Source: Nageia nagi
Taxonomy: Eukaryota; Pinophyta
Assembly (NCBI GenBank): GCA_050084985.1
Contig: JBITNC010000001.1
Location: forward strand, 147,560,001-147,624,000
Reading direction: 5' to 3'
DNA: 64,000 nt
The notes beneath the pieces are model-generated. The model was given only the letters and a program-made list of their open reading frames with translations. It was not told where the DNA came from and did no database searches. A program made the position numbers and the translations under genes. Position 1 is the stretch's first letter. Each line of letters starts with the position of its first letter. Positions 22,038 to 32,759 of this stretch are shown piece by piece.

Positions 22038-22666
22038 GAACATACTTTTATAATATGATTTTGTAAACTTTATTATTTTAATCTATGACCCCTTAAATAA
22101 AAAATATTGCTCTCAAAAAATCTAAATTTTGAATAAAAAATATTGAGAGCTGCCTTTTAAAAAATGCACACTAGAGGTTAAAAGCATTATATTTCTATAT
22201 TTAGCCCTCCTCCTTTTTTTTGCAAAAATAAATGAACTTTCATTTATGTTTACTTTAAAATTTTAAAAAAATTGCCTCTAGAAATTATTTCTCTCTATTT
22301 GCATTAAAATTTTGCAAAAAATAAGACAATTTAGAGAAGAAATAAAGTATTATGTAACTATTACACCTTGGTAATGCTTGCAATAGAGTTATTGATCAAT
22401 ACTACTAACAAAATGTTAGTAAAAATACTTGCATTGCATAGTATCCTCTTAAAAAATATATATCATGTATTAAGCATTTTTGTAAAAAAAATGCTACTAA
22501 CATAAGAGGTTAGCAAAAAAAATTAGTATCATAATGAAATTAGTTAAAGAAGGATAGAAGGTTATACCTTTGCAAACCTTTTACCTCACAATGAAGATTA
22601 GGATTAAGATCTCCAAATTTGAGAAGGATGAAGAACCTCCAAAATGTAGAAGAAGAGCTTCCACAC

Positions 22667-22682
22667 CAAGCTCTAGATACCA
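22667..22682 (-). other. Copia A primer-binding site
   Basis: On the minus strand, just inside the 5' LTR, the sequence reads TTGGTATCTAGAGCTT, close to the complement of the initiator tRNA-Met 3' end (TGGTATCAGAGC) with one extra base. Confidence 0.85.
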
Positions 22683-22684
22683 AT

Positions 22685-23184
22685 TGAAAGAATTAGCACT
22701 ACTCTAATTCCCAAGGTCCAAGACTATAGAAAGCTCAATCACATTCAACATGCAACATCTACAAGCTACTAACACATTCACACAATATGACACCAATATA
22801 ATGTGGTTCCTCCCTCCTTGGGAGTACATCCACAACTAGTTCTCTATTCTCAATCTATGCACTTCTTACTACAATTCTCTTCCTCTCCTACACAACCTAG
22901 TAGAGTAATCTTACTCCAAAACTTAGATGTGTTACAAGAGGAGAGGCCCTCTATTTATAGCTTGAGATCACCTCCCTAACCTCCCTTCAACCCAAGGGTA
23001 AGGTTAGGGTTACAATAAATGTGTGACCTAACTTTAACCTACCAACTAACCCCATGGTTAGGTCAAAGTCCACACATAATAAAGAATTCAATTAATCCCT
23101 TAAGGTATCTACATATCCTTTAAGTGATTAATTGAACTTACAAGGAGTTTAGATATTCACAATATTTCATTACAAATTCTAACA
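22685..23184 (-). repeat. Copia A 5' LTR (500 bp)
   Basis: The partner of 13,869-14,368, equal in length and differing at three sites. In the minus orientation it drives the element. The 5-bp AAAAA duplication follows directly at 23,185-23,189. Confidence 0.93.
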
Positions 23185-23189
23185 AAAAA

Positions 23190-23879
23190 GTGTTACTTGA
23201 ACCTACTTCAAATTATTATTTTTGAAAAAAAAAAGTAGGGCATCATATTTTCTATGGAATTCTTCATAGGAAACCTTAGTTTTTGTTTTGTTTTTATTTG
23301 TATTAATTTTCTACAAAATGAAAAAACCACTTTTGCTTTTAAATTGTTAAAAATTTGAAGGTGTTTTATTTTGTAGAATTTTATTTTTAGTCAAAATCCT
23401 TAATTTTGAACCTAATTTTTAGAAGGTGAAATTGGGATTATTGAATATATTTTTTTGAGATTTTTGGTTTAGAAATTATATATTTTTGTAAAAAAAATCC
23501 AAATTTTAAAATTATTTTAATCAAAACTTTCTATGTGTTTTTACATTATAAAATATTATCTTACACATATATTTCATATTGGGACATTTTGGTGATTTTT
23601 TAAGGTCATATTTTGCAAAATAAGCATATTTAAGGGTCATTTTTTATCAACCAAAAATTTTGAGATTTTTTGAGGTATTTGATATCCATTTTCTTAAGTG
23701 TGATAGATATAAAAATATTAGTAGGGTAATATCATACTAGTGCTATAGCTGGGGTAACACTAATGTTGGGGATAGTGCTAACACTGATAACAAGCCTAAT
23801 ACTAGGGATACACTTTTGAATGCCATAGGAGAACAAGTTAGAAAGTAATAAGCAAAGCTAAATTTTCTTTATAATTAGT
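23190..23879 (+). other. Leader of the old gypsy-like element
   Basis: AT-rich non-coding DNA between the copia A insertion and the gypsy gag. No frame is open. By position it is the element's 5' untranslated leader. I see no clear primer-binding site. Confidence 0.35.
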
Positions 23880-25460
23880 CAAGAATGAGCATCATTAACA
23901 CTAATGATGAAGGAAATCCTTTAAACATAAAGATCAGAAATGCTCTTATCATTGGTATAGATAAGGAATCTGAATTAGAAAAATTTAATGATGAAAGAGA
24001 TCAAATTAGTCATCTTCAAGGGTATGAGTATATCATGGAGTTGAAGTATGGTACCAATGATTAGTTAAAGGCTAAATACTTTCCTATGATTTTGATTGAT
24101 GATGCAAGAAAATAGATTCATAACTTGGCATCTGCTTCAATTATCTCATTTCATCAGTTGAAAGATAAGTTCAAAAGTCATTTCCAATGCAATATTCATA
24201 AGCCTCTTGATTTGACATATTTGATACATTATAAGTAGTGTTAATCTAAAATATTAGAAATATTTTTGAAAAGATACGTAAATATTTGTAGATCACTAGA
24301 ATAAACTAGGGATGAGAAATCCATTACAAAGGTATTTCTTGACAATATTAATCCTATTATTGGAGCTTATGGTCTTATTATGTTAAAGGTTCCTTTACAG
24401 ATATAATTCACATGCATATTGATAAAGAAAGTTTTAAATTGAGATTTTATCAACTTACATATAAATCTTCTATGAAGGATAAGCATAAAAAGTTATATCA
24501 AAGTAAAGAGAATAATCCAATAAATGTGGCTGAACCAAGTGCAAATGAAGAAGAAAAATAACCTTTTTACAGGCTCCCTATATCTCCCACATAAATGTTC
24601 AAAGATTGTTTAGAAAAGGGATTGATATAACCTAAAAAGAGGAGATAATATGGTGAAGATGAAAAGAAGCCCCATTGGTATAAGGAGAATAATCATTTTT
24701 TATATCATCAAGTCAAATTATATTCCACTAATGGGTGTGTATAAATGAAGAAGTTGCATAAGCTTTTAGAAATGGGAAAAGTAAATTATGTTACCAATGA
24801 TAAGTTTGATACACAAACTATAGAGGATTTTGATGATGAAGGTTACAACAATATGGTCAACATGGTTTCTCTTGAATAAGGTTATGCTCATGCAAAAATA
24901 GGTAAGAAAGGATGTAAGATTAAGCACTTTCATGAGTTATTTTTTTATGCTAATATTACTAGAAGTGCTCTTAAAGATATATTTGATTCTTTTAGATAGA
25001 TTAACTTAATAAAATCAAAAGATTATGAATCCTTTTCACAAGATATTGAAAGTGAAGATAAAGATAAAATGGAGGGGAAATAAATTACAAATGAATACAT
25101 CCACTAAATAGTCAACATGGTTATTTATGATGATAAATATAATGAACAAAAAGAGGAAGTACAAAAAGATAAAGTTGAAGAAGTAAGCATGAAGAAATAC
25201 CTTTAAATGAAGACACTTCTTAGGTACATCAGAGTTTTGAAGAAAAATTAGATGTCAAGTGCTATCAATGGGTGAAATATCAATGCTACCTTAACATATT
25301 AATAAATATATCAAGTATACCTAGAATTACCACTCACACATGTATAAAAAAGGTGAAGCTAAAGGATCCTACATGTCTACACCATTCTGCTAAGTTTGAA
25401 GATTTAAGAAAAGATGTTGCATTCAAATGGAATAGAGATCAAAGTGGTATTTTGTAAGGA
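23880..25460 (+). pseudogene. Decayed Ty3-gypsy gag
   Basis: A plus-strand frame with several stops opens MSIINTNDEGNPLNIKIRNA at 23,886. It continues through a Retrotrans_gag-like core (ISFHQLKDKFKSHFQCNIHK, then FLKRYVNICRSLE) near 24,145-24,300. A KPHWYKENNHFLYHQ stretch near 24,670 stands where many plant gypsy gags have the degenerate C..H..HD/T..C motif. It ends about 25,457 after DVAFKWNRDQSGIL. No protease or polymerase follows, so the parent was internally deleted or non-autonomous (LARD-like). Confidence 0.6.
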
Positions 25461-26548
25461 TACTCATCATGTAATGTTTATCATCTTTCTCATATAGGTT
25501 ATAACTACATTTTCATATAGATTAGTTATGCAATTTCATGTATCTTAGATTAACTCATGCATTACATATAACCCATTTATTGGTTAGGGGTATAATTAAC
25601 CATCATTTTTCCCTTTTTTGGCTTGGGATGTAATTAACCATCATTCCTTTATATCTTTATGTCTTGATCTCTTCATGATTAATTTATTAAGTTTATATCA
25701 GTATTATTATCTATTAAATTTTTTTGGTTATGTCTTTGTGTAAGTTTGTTAGTCATGATTTGTTAATTTTGTCAGTTTATTCATAGTTTATCAAAGAAAG
25801 TTATGAATGATGAAATATCATGAAGGAAAGTATTATAGTTTTCAGTTTATAATAGATCATAAAGAATCATAATATATCATGGGTTTATGATTAATGACTT
25901 TAAATAAAATAACACATAAGTAACCCAACATCAACATTGGGGTATATTATAATTTTTTTACTCTACCTTGGGGGCTTTCCTTTAGGACTATAAAGGTTAT
26001 ATCCCTTAACACTCTTATCTCTCATATGCATGAATTATGATCTTTGTTTACATTTTATTCTTTTTATGATAAAATATTTTTATGTGCTTATTGTGAGTAC
26101 TTAATTATGACCACTTTATGATTACTTCCTTTGTTGGTTAGGTATTAATCATTACTTTATGATCAATTTATAGATATTGTTACAATCCTTTTATTATGAT
26201 ATATTATTATGATTATTGAGATATTAAGTATCTAAATTATGATATAATTATACATAATATTATGATCTAACATATTTTCTTTAAGATCTATATGCTTTTT
26301 GGAAGATACTATTTTTGGTATCTTATTTTTAGGTCATTATTTGCTCTTGGTTGTTCTCAGTTCATGGATAGCCATTCCACTTCAAAACCAAGGTAAAGAG
26401 GGGGTAGCATATATCATAAATCTTTGATGATCAGACCATTCTATAGCCAAACTAGGGAAGTATCAAATTTTTCTCCTCTTTCTTCTTTTCTTTCTTTGCA
26501 AAAATAATTACATTTCAAGGTCATTTCATTTCATTATATTGGCAAAGG
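25461..26548 (+). other. 3' internal region and PPT of the old gypsy-like element
   Basis: Non-coding, with a CTACCTTGGGGGCTTTCC segment near 25,962 and ending in GGCAAAGGGAGGCATT directly before TGTTGACAAC at 26,549. The purine run is a good polypurine tract and sets the element's plus orientation. Confidence 0.5.
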
Positions 26549-26855
26549 GAGGCATTTGTTGACAACTAATTTTATTCCACCTAAGGTGGTACCTCTTAGG
26601 TATTTTATTATATTAATCTTATGTTATTCAAGTATTTTGGTATATTAATACCATCTTATATATGTGTAATGTTTACCCACTTAAGATACTTCTCATATAA
26701 TCTTTTCATTATTTGTGCAAGGTACCCTAGTGTCAGTGCTAGCCTTTATGTGAAGGTAATCTTCCATATTTAAAGGTAAATATGATTACATGGGAAAGCA
26801 TCAAGATTTCATCTTGATATTTAGTACTTACATTTAGGTGTTTATTAATACTACA

Positions 26856-27557
26856 TATAAACCATAAATAATAAATTAATAAATAATTCATTAATATAAT
26901 TTATAATGTTTAATATTGTCTAAGGTTATACAAGGCATATATGATCTCTAATTGATGTATAAACCTCATAAATGAATAGAGCATTTTGAGTACATACAAA
27001 ATGAGTTGTCACACACCTACCTTTTAATCATCAATGAGCTCTAGAAAGTCAAATTACCACACCATCAATTTATAGAAAATACATGTTGTTAGCAACATGG
27101 AATTAGTAGAATTACATGCACAAATTGAAATATATGAAAGTAGACAAAGAGTATTAGAGATCCATATTCAAATAGAATAATATTTATGCATAATTAATGC
27201 CATTAACAACCTAAAATATGCACATCCATGAGTAGAAATTGAAATGCATGAGACAAGACAAAGGGTATATCAACTCAAAAATAGGTGGTGTTATAGAACA
27301 CCTTTATTCTAATGAATATGATATTACATGTTTTAGTCACTCATACTCCCTCCTTCCTCCCTAAGATATTGTGTTTCTTTTGATGTATTTATATAATAAC
27401 ACTTATATTATAAGATTTGACCCCTAGGTCATGATATAATGGTCCACTATATGAATTACATAGCTTTGGGTATTTTTAACCCCTTTTTAAATAATACATC
27501 ATTGAGGCTATAAAATGAATTATTTAATAAATAATAATTCATTTTTAGGTGTCTACA
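26856..27557 (-). repeat. 3' LTR of the 3.2-kb element
   Basis: Aligns along its whole length with 29,398-30,100, roughly 90 percent identical by eye. Shared landmarks include CTAAGGTTATACAAG and AATTATTTAATAAATAATAATT. Confidence 0.85.
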
Positions 27558-27655
27558 TTTTCCCCTCTTTGGAGGTGTGATTGGAGTAATGAAATTACAT
27601 GTCCAAAGAAAGTGTAGAAGAAATATTTTTTGAGAACTTTGTACTCTTTACTACA

Positions 27656-29260
27656 CTACTCCTTGTTGTTGTTGATGATGATGATAAGGGTCCCTTGTTG
27701 CTCCCATTTGACTTGGATGCCCCAAGAAAGGTCCTTGAATGGTGCAACTAAGGTAAAATCTAATGAAGAGTTTCTCTCTAAGAATGATGTTATGTAGATG
27801 GTGTAAATGATTGTGATGATGTAGATGGATGGTCCCATATCCAATTTTGGAGATGGAAAATGTGTTTTTTCCCCTTGTACTGCTTCAACCATGAATTTGG
27901 TCATTTCATCATTTTTGATACTCAAGAACCATTTGCACTTACGTTCATGCCTTGAAATAGAGAGGATTTACTTTGATTGAAATGAAATGGTGATGAAATG
28001 AATACCATTAATGATGTAGAGAACAATGTGTATGCTATTGATGATATGGAATTCTATGATTTTTCTTCTACTTTTTGGCATGTAGATACTTGCAAGAAAG
28101 TGTTAGCAATACTTACATGAAAATAGTGTGGATGCATAGTGAATTATGTTTTCCATTTATGATGAGTGAATTTCAGCAATCTACTTATGATTGCATTGTT
28201 AGTTTATCTTTTAAGTGATTGAACTCTCACTAGGCATATTGATGGACATTAACGATCATACATTTTATGTCTATTGTTTGAAGACATTATCTTAGTAAAA
28301 AAAAATTTCCTTTCCTTATTCTTTTTTTTTTGCTATTTTCTCTTCTTTTTTTTACACGTTGGTAATGGTGTGGATCCCCATCAAATTCATACAAAAATTC
28401 CTTATGCACTATTGCACCATCATTTTGAATGATTTCTACTATCAGATCTATGATTGCATATCCTTTTTCATCATCTTGGTGAAATAATAATTCCCCCAAG
28501 ACATATAATGTGGTTGATATGGAGAAATATAATTCTTTCCTAAAATCCATCAAAAGTAAACTTTGACTCTATCCATCCATGAAAGGCAAAATAAAACTAT
28601 CCACAATCATCTTAATATTTGGCAACAAAATATCAACTCTTATCTCTCCAATAGGCTTATCAATATGAACCATCCATTTTAAAAAATGCATGACAAAACA
28701 TGTATCTACATAAAGCATATCAATATAAGACCTTGTAAAATTATTATGAATCTCAATAAACTCATTTTTATACCTTTTTTCTTATAGTGGTGGAAGAGAA
28801 ATTTCAACTTCAACCAATTCATCATCCTTTTGTCAATGATCTATTCAACCCTAAAATCTTATTTTCTTCCTCATTATCCTTATTTGAGTTAGCTAATTTA
28901 GAATATGCCCCCATATACTCCAATATATCATCATTATTATAGCCAAAACTCCATTAGAATAATATCATTATAGCATAATTCATCATCAATATCATCATAA
29001 ATAGGAGAAGAGAACATATCATGATATGATGTTTCTAAACCCTTTTCAACACTCTTATGGCTATCAACCATATATTCTTACACAAAAGGATGTGAAAATA
29101 TATTACCCAGTATTATTTCTTCAACTAAAGGAGTTGGATCTAATGATGATGTAGAGCAAAAATGATCTTCTTCAAATTTAGGGGCTTTATGCTTAGGTGG
29201 TGGGAATAATTGTGGATGATATTTAAACTCTTCATTCTGGGTGCTTCTCTATTCATATTT
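27656..29260 (-). pseudogene. Decayed internal ORF of the 3.2-kb element
   Basis: Minus-strand text in shifting frames: near 29,150-29,220 KHKAPKFEEDHFCSTSS, near 28,970 DDELCYNDIILMEFWL, near 28,650 WMVHIDKPIGEIRVDILLPN, and 28,287-28,553 an 88-codon stretch with LYVLGELLFHQDDEKGYAII. It looks like one ancestral protein of over 400 residues, acidic and leucine-rich, without a DSG, YxDD or DDE motif. The family is unknown; a degenerate gag-like protein is possible. Confidence 0.4.
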
Positions 29261-29397
29261 TGAAATATTTCTTCTATTTTAACATTTTTGATAGCCTAGA
29301 AATAGTTATAAATACCACTAATGAAATATCCAAATCAGAATGCTCGCAAGATCTCACCAAGAGGGTAAGATAAATCAAAACTTTGGGTTCACCAAAT

Positions 29398-30100
29398 TGT
29401 AAACCATAGATAATGAATTAAATAAATAATTCATTAATATGATTTACAATATATAATATTATCTAAGGTTATACAAGCCATATATGATCTATAATTGATG
29501 TATAAACCTCATAAATGAATAGAGTGTTCTGATTACATACAAAATGAGTGGTTACATGCCTACCTTCCTATCATGAATGAGCTTTAGGAAGTTGAGTTAC
29601 TGCATCATCAATTTATAGAAAATACACATCATTAGTAGCATGAAATTAGCAAAATTACATGTGTGAATTGAAATTTATGGAAGCATACAAAGAGTATTAG
29701 AGATCCAACTTCAAACACAATAATATTTATGCATAACGAACATCCTTAACAGCCTAAAATGAGCACATCCATGAGCAAAAATTGAAATGCATGAGACAAG
29801 ACAAAGGGTATATCAACTCAGAAATAGGTGGTGTTACATAACACCTTTATTCAAAAAAATATGATATTACATGTTTTATTTGGTCATCCTCCCTCCTTCC
29901 TCCCTGAGAGATTGTGCTACTTTTGATGCCTTTATATAGCAACACTTCTATTACAAGATTTGACCCCTAAGTCATGATATAATGGTCCATTACATGAATT
30001 ACATAACTTTGGGTATTTTTAACCTCTCTTTACATAATACATCATTGAAGCTCTAAAATGAATTATTTAATAAATAATAATTGATTTTTAAGTTTCTACA
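29398..30100 (-). repeat. 5' LTR of the 3.2-kb element
   Basis: Starts TGTAAACCATAG and ends TTTCTACA on the plus strand. It is better preserved at the termini than its partner. Confidence 0.85.
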
Positions 30101-30571
30101 CTACCTATTTAGATTAGGATCTTATTATCACACAAGCATATTTGTTATTCTATATTTCACAATTATATATTTGGCTTAACTTTTCTATATTTTATTATCT
30201 ATTGGATCTTAGTTGCAAACTATACTCTTGATATTCTCAACATCCATGTTATCGTACATGACAAAGTTACTATTTGAGGCTTCACATCAATGCTACCTTA
30301 GTCATTCATATTAGGATTTTAGTCTACTTTATTGTGTGGGGATTCGAATATCAAGGTTACTATCTTTGACAAGCTCCTATATGTATATAATCTTCCTTAT
30401 CCTAGGAAGGGTTAATAAGATCCCTTTCTCATTAGTGCATAGATATTATCTTGATCCAATAGTCTAAGTATTTCTTTATTAATTTCCATTTTGTTATACT
30501 TCATATTATTATTCTTATGATTGAATGTGAATGTTTAGCATAGCTTCTACCTAGTTTAATATTAGGGATCA

Positions 30572-31590
30572 CTAAAAATATTCAATAAATACCTAAAATA
30601 GATTTAGAATTATTTAATAAATCATATTTTAAACATATTTAAGAAATAAATAATAATATTACTAAAGTTCAAATGATTATGTTATTCTAATATTATATCA
30701 TGTGCTAGATCTAATGCAATATTATTAACCATGATTTATATTTATAAGTATGTTAAATATCACAAAGATTATATTATTGTTATGAGTTAGATTTTACTCT
30801 TCTATATTTTGTTATAGGTTATAAATCGAGGAGTTAGAGGTTAATTCTATCTCTCTGATAGGTGGTTATCCTAGATTATCACACTTATGGTATCTCTCTG
30901 TAATGCTTCACATATTTCCAACATCACTAAAACCCTAAAATTCATACTTATATTATTTTTATTAAAACACTCTAATGGTTTAATAACTAAAAAGGCAATC
31001 CATATGAGCATGTTAACATTACAACCTATTCAACACCCACATGATAAGATTGGTCAAATTCATATTAACAAATCTTGATCAAAACATTTTGATATTCACT
31101 TCTCAATGCTTATCCTATTGTAATATACCATATAGGTGACTCTACCATTTTTGTTCATGAACTATGCCACAAATAGTTTGGTATCAAAGTTATGGTTTTT
31201 AACTTGGGGCCCATATCACCTAAGAGAACACTCTTCCACAAGGATAGATATCTTCACCCGATGTGTAATCCTATGAATCATAGAAGCAAATAGATTATCT
31301 TAGAAAATATTTCATATGAAATGGGTATAGTATCATCTCTTATGTAATATTCATCATACTCATATATGTTTAACCATAAGAGGTATGACTACTAGTTACC
31401 CTCTCCTAATAATTATAGTTTTATCGATTGCTACCCCCTTCTAAAAACCTATTAAAGGTATGGGATACCAGTTTTTCCATATATATCGACTAAGTTTACC
31501 ATGTTGTTTGGCATCCTTGTGTTTCTATATTGGGGAGCCATGGGTATTAAATAATATCCTTGAGTTATTTATTTTATCTAGTTAATTTAT
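30572..31590 (+). other. AT-rich DNA with an isolated primer-binding-site-like motif
   Basis: Mostly featureless. At 31,171-31,195, CCACAAATAG is followed by TTTGGTATCAAAGTTATGG, which resembles an LTR end plus initiator-tRNA-Met primer site in plus orientation. This may be the edge of a further element now buried under the gypsy insertion at 31,591, but no partner LTR was found. Confidence 0.3.
31586..31590. repeat. Left target-site duplication of the gypsy element (TTTAT)
   Basis: TTTAT precedes the left LTR and recurs at 38,467-38,471 directly after the right LTR. Confidence 0.85.
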
Positions 31591-32687
31591 TGATCCATAA
31601 ACTAAAAGATTAAAATTTCAATTTAACCTTTTCTTAGAATCAATTCACACTTAAAACAATTAAGTGCTTGTAAAGAAAAATTAGGAACAAAATTGTAAAC
31701 ATAGAGAAGAGAAAAGCATTCACCATAGAAAGAAACAAGCAAAATTTATCCTGGTTCACCCAGTGTGGGCTACATCCAGCTCAAAAGCTCTTTACTATCA
31801 ATGGGTGGAATCACTTTACAATGCCTCCATGGTCCTTCAAAACCTCCTCTCACATTCACAACACACTCCCAGCTCTAAAAATCACAACAAGAACTAAAAA
31901 TAACTTCCTAAAATCCTTCTTTTTTTCACTTCCAATTTGCTCCCCTTTTATACAATTTTTGGGGGCTAAAATTGGAGAGTATTACGACTAGAAAATTCCA
32001 TACAAAACCTATTTTCAAATACCCATTAACCTCCTTGATCTTCCTATCAAATTTGGGCTCAAATGGTTGTAAAAATCTCCCAAAAATGAGCTCTGAAATC
32101 AAAACAATATGCTCTCTGGACTATTTCAAGTTGACAGAATTAACTCAGCCTAATAATAGAATCTTAGGCGAATCAAAAATCACCAAAAACCTTTGAAAAC
32201 ACCAAAAAATACATTAAAAAACTTAACATTGGGTGGGTGCACTATGGTGGCGACACATGGCACGTTCTAGGTAGAAGTCAAGCTCCTGTTGATTGGTGGT
32301 GGTGGCTTGGCTGGTGGTCTGGCTAGCATGGGTGGTCAAATGGGTGGTTAAACAGGGTGGTCAAACATTCACGTAGGCCTCCATGTGGTCCAACGATGGT
32401 AGGCCTTGTCACATCCTCCATGCGGTCAAACTCCTCCATGTGGTCCAAACATGGTAGGCGGGTGGCAAGCAGGTGCAGGCGGGACTCCACGATGGTAGGC
32501 AGGTCCCACCAAAATGTTTTATATTTTTTTTCTCAAAATACACAAATGGAATTAATTTCATAACTTCCACATACGAACTTGGATTCACGATCTGAAAGAA
32601 GCATTGAAAAGCTGAAGATAATATGATCACAATGAACACATTGAAATGGAGATTACTGAATGTTGAAGGGATCCAAATTTTGGATCA
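31591..32687 (-). repeat. Gypsy 3' LTR (1,097 bp)
   Basis: Contains GC-rich imperfect repeats of GGTGGTCAAA/GGTGGTCTGG type at 32,290-32,370 and GTGGCAGGCGGG-like repeats to 32,510. The copy-number difference from the partner LTR explains the 54-bp length difference. The polypurine tract on the minus strand (AATGGGGAGGAA) abuts at 32,688-32,699. Confidence 0.9.
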
Positions 32688-32759
32688 TTCCTCCCCATTG
32701 AGAGAGAGCTTTTATCCCTAAAAGCATTTAGGATGATGAAATGAGGTGAGGGTAGAGCT

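Larger units (their letters stand above)
19263..22666 (-). other. Copia A long 5' leader (3.4 kb, non-coding)
   Basis: Between PBS and gag lie 3.4 kb without a credible ORF, unusually long for a copia element. It contains a two-copy 55-bp tandem repeat, a C16 run (22,022-22,037; G16 in the element RNA sense), a purine-rich GAGGAGGAG patch at 21,910-22,005, and a repeated motif TTTCAAC.TAT..ATTTTATGCAT (21,543 and 21,809). Part of it (19,380-19,600) is homologous to the copia B leader at 43,600-43,900, so it is an old family feature. Confidence 0.7.
13869..23184 (-). mobile_element. Copia A: young full-length Ty1-copia retrotransposon (9.3 kb)
   Basis: Two 500-bp LTRs flank a minus-strand element with PBS, a 3.4-kb leader, gag, protease, integrase, reverse transcriptase, RNase H, a tandem hairpin array and a PPT, in Ty1-copia order (integrase before RT). 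The LTRs differ at three positions by eye (99.4 percent identity), so insertion was recent. Despite this, gag-pol holds six in-frame stops and two frameshifts, so the copy cannot make its own proteins. It is inserted beside the old LTR at 13.0-13.8 kb. At 9.3 kb it is longer than a typical copia because of the leader. Confidence 0.92.
26856..30100 (-). mobile_element. Non-autonomous LTR retrotransposon (3.2 kb)
   Basis: LTRs of 702 and 703 bp flank 1.84 kb of mostly non-coding DNA. Termini are TGTAGACACC...GGTTTACA in the minus orientation (left outer end mutated to TATAAACC). Flanking CTACA/CTACC is a 5-bp target duplication with one change. A purine tract AAAGAGGGGAAAA precedes the 3' LTR (27,558-27,572), and TTTGGTGAACCCAAAG two bases inside the 5' LTR (29,380-29,396) is the likely primer site. 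Internal minus-strand open pieces (27,656-27,925; 28,287-28,553; decayed text to about 29,250) match no polymerase domain. Confidence 0.82.
26549..30571 (+). repeat. 3' LTR of the old gypsy-like element, split by an insertion
   Basis: The LTR starts TGTTGACAACTAATTTTATT and matches the 13.0-13.8 kb copy. At 26,855 the match stops and it resumes exactly at 30,106 (CTATTTAGATTAGGATCTTATT), running to about ATTAGGGATCA at 30,571. The intervening DNA is the 3.2-kb element described next. This shows the order of insertion without any dating assumption. Confidence 0.65.
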
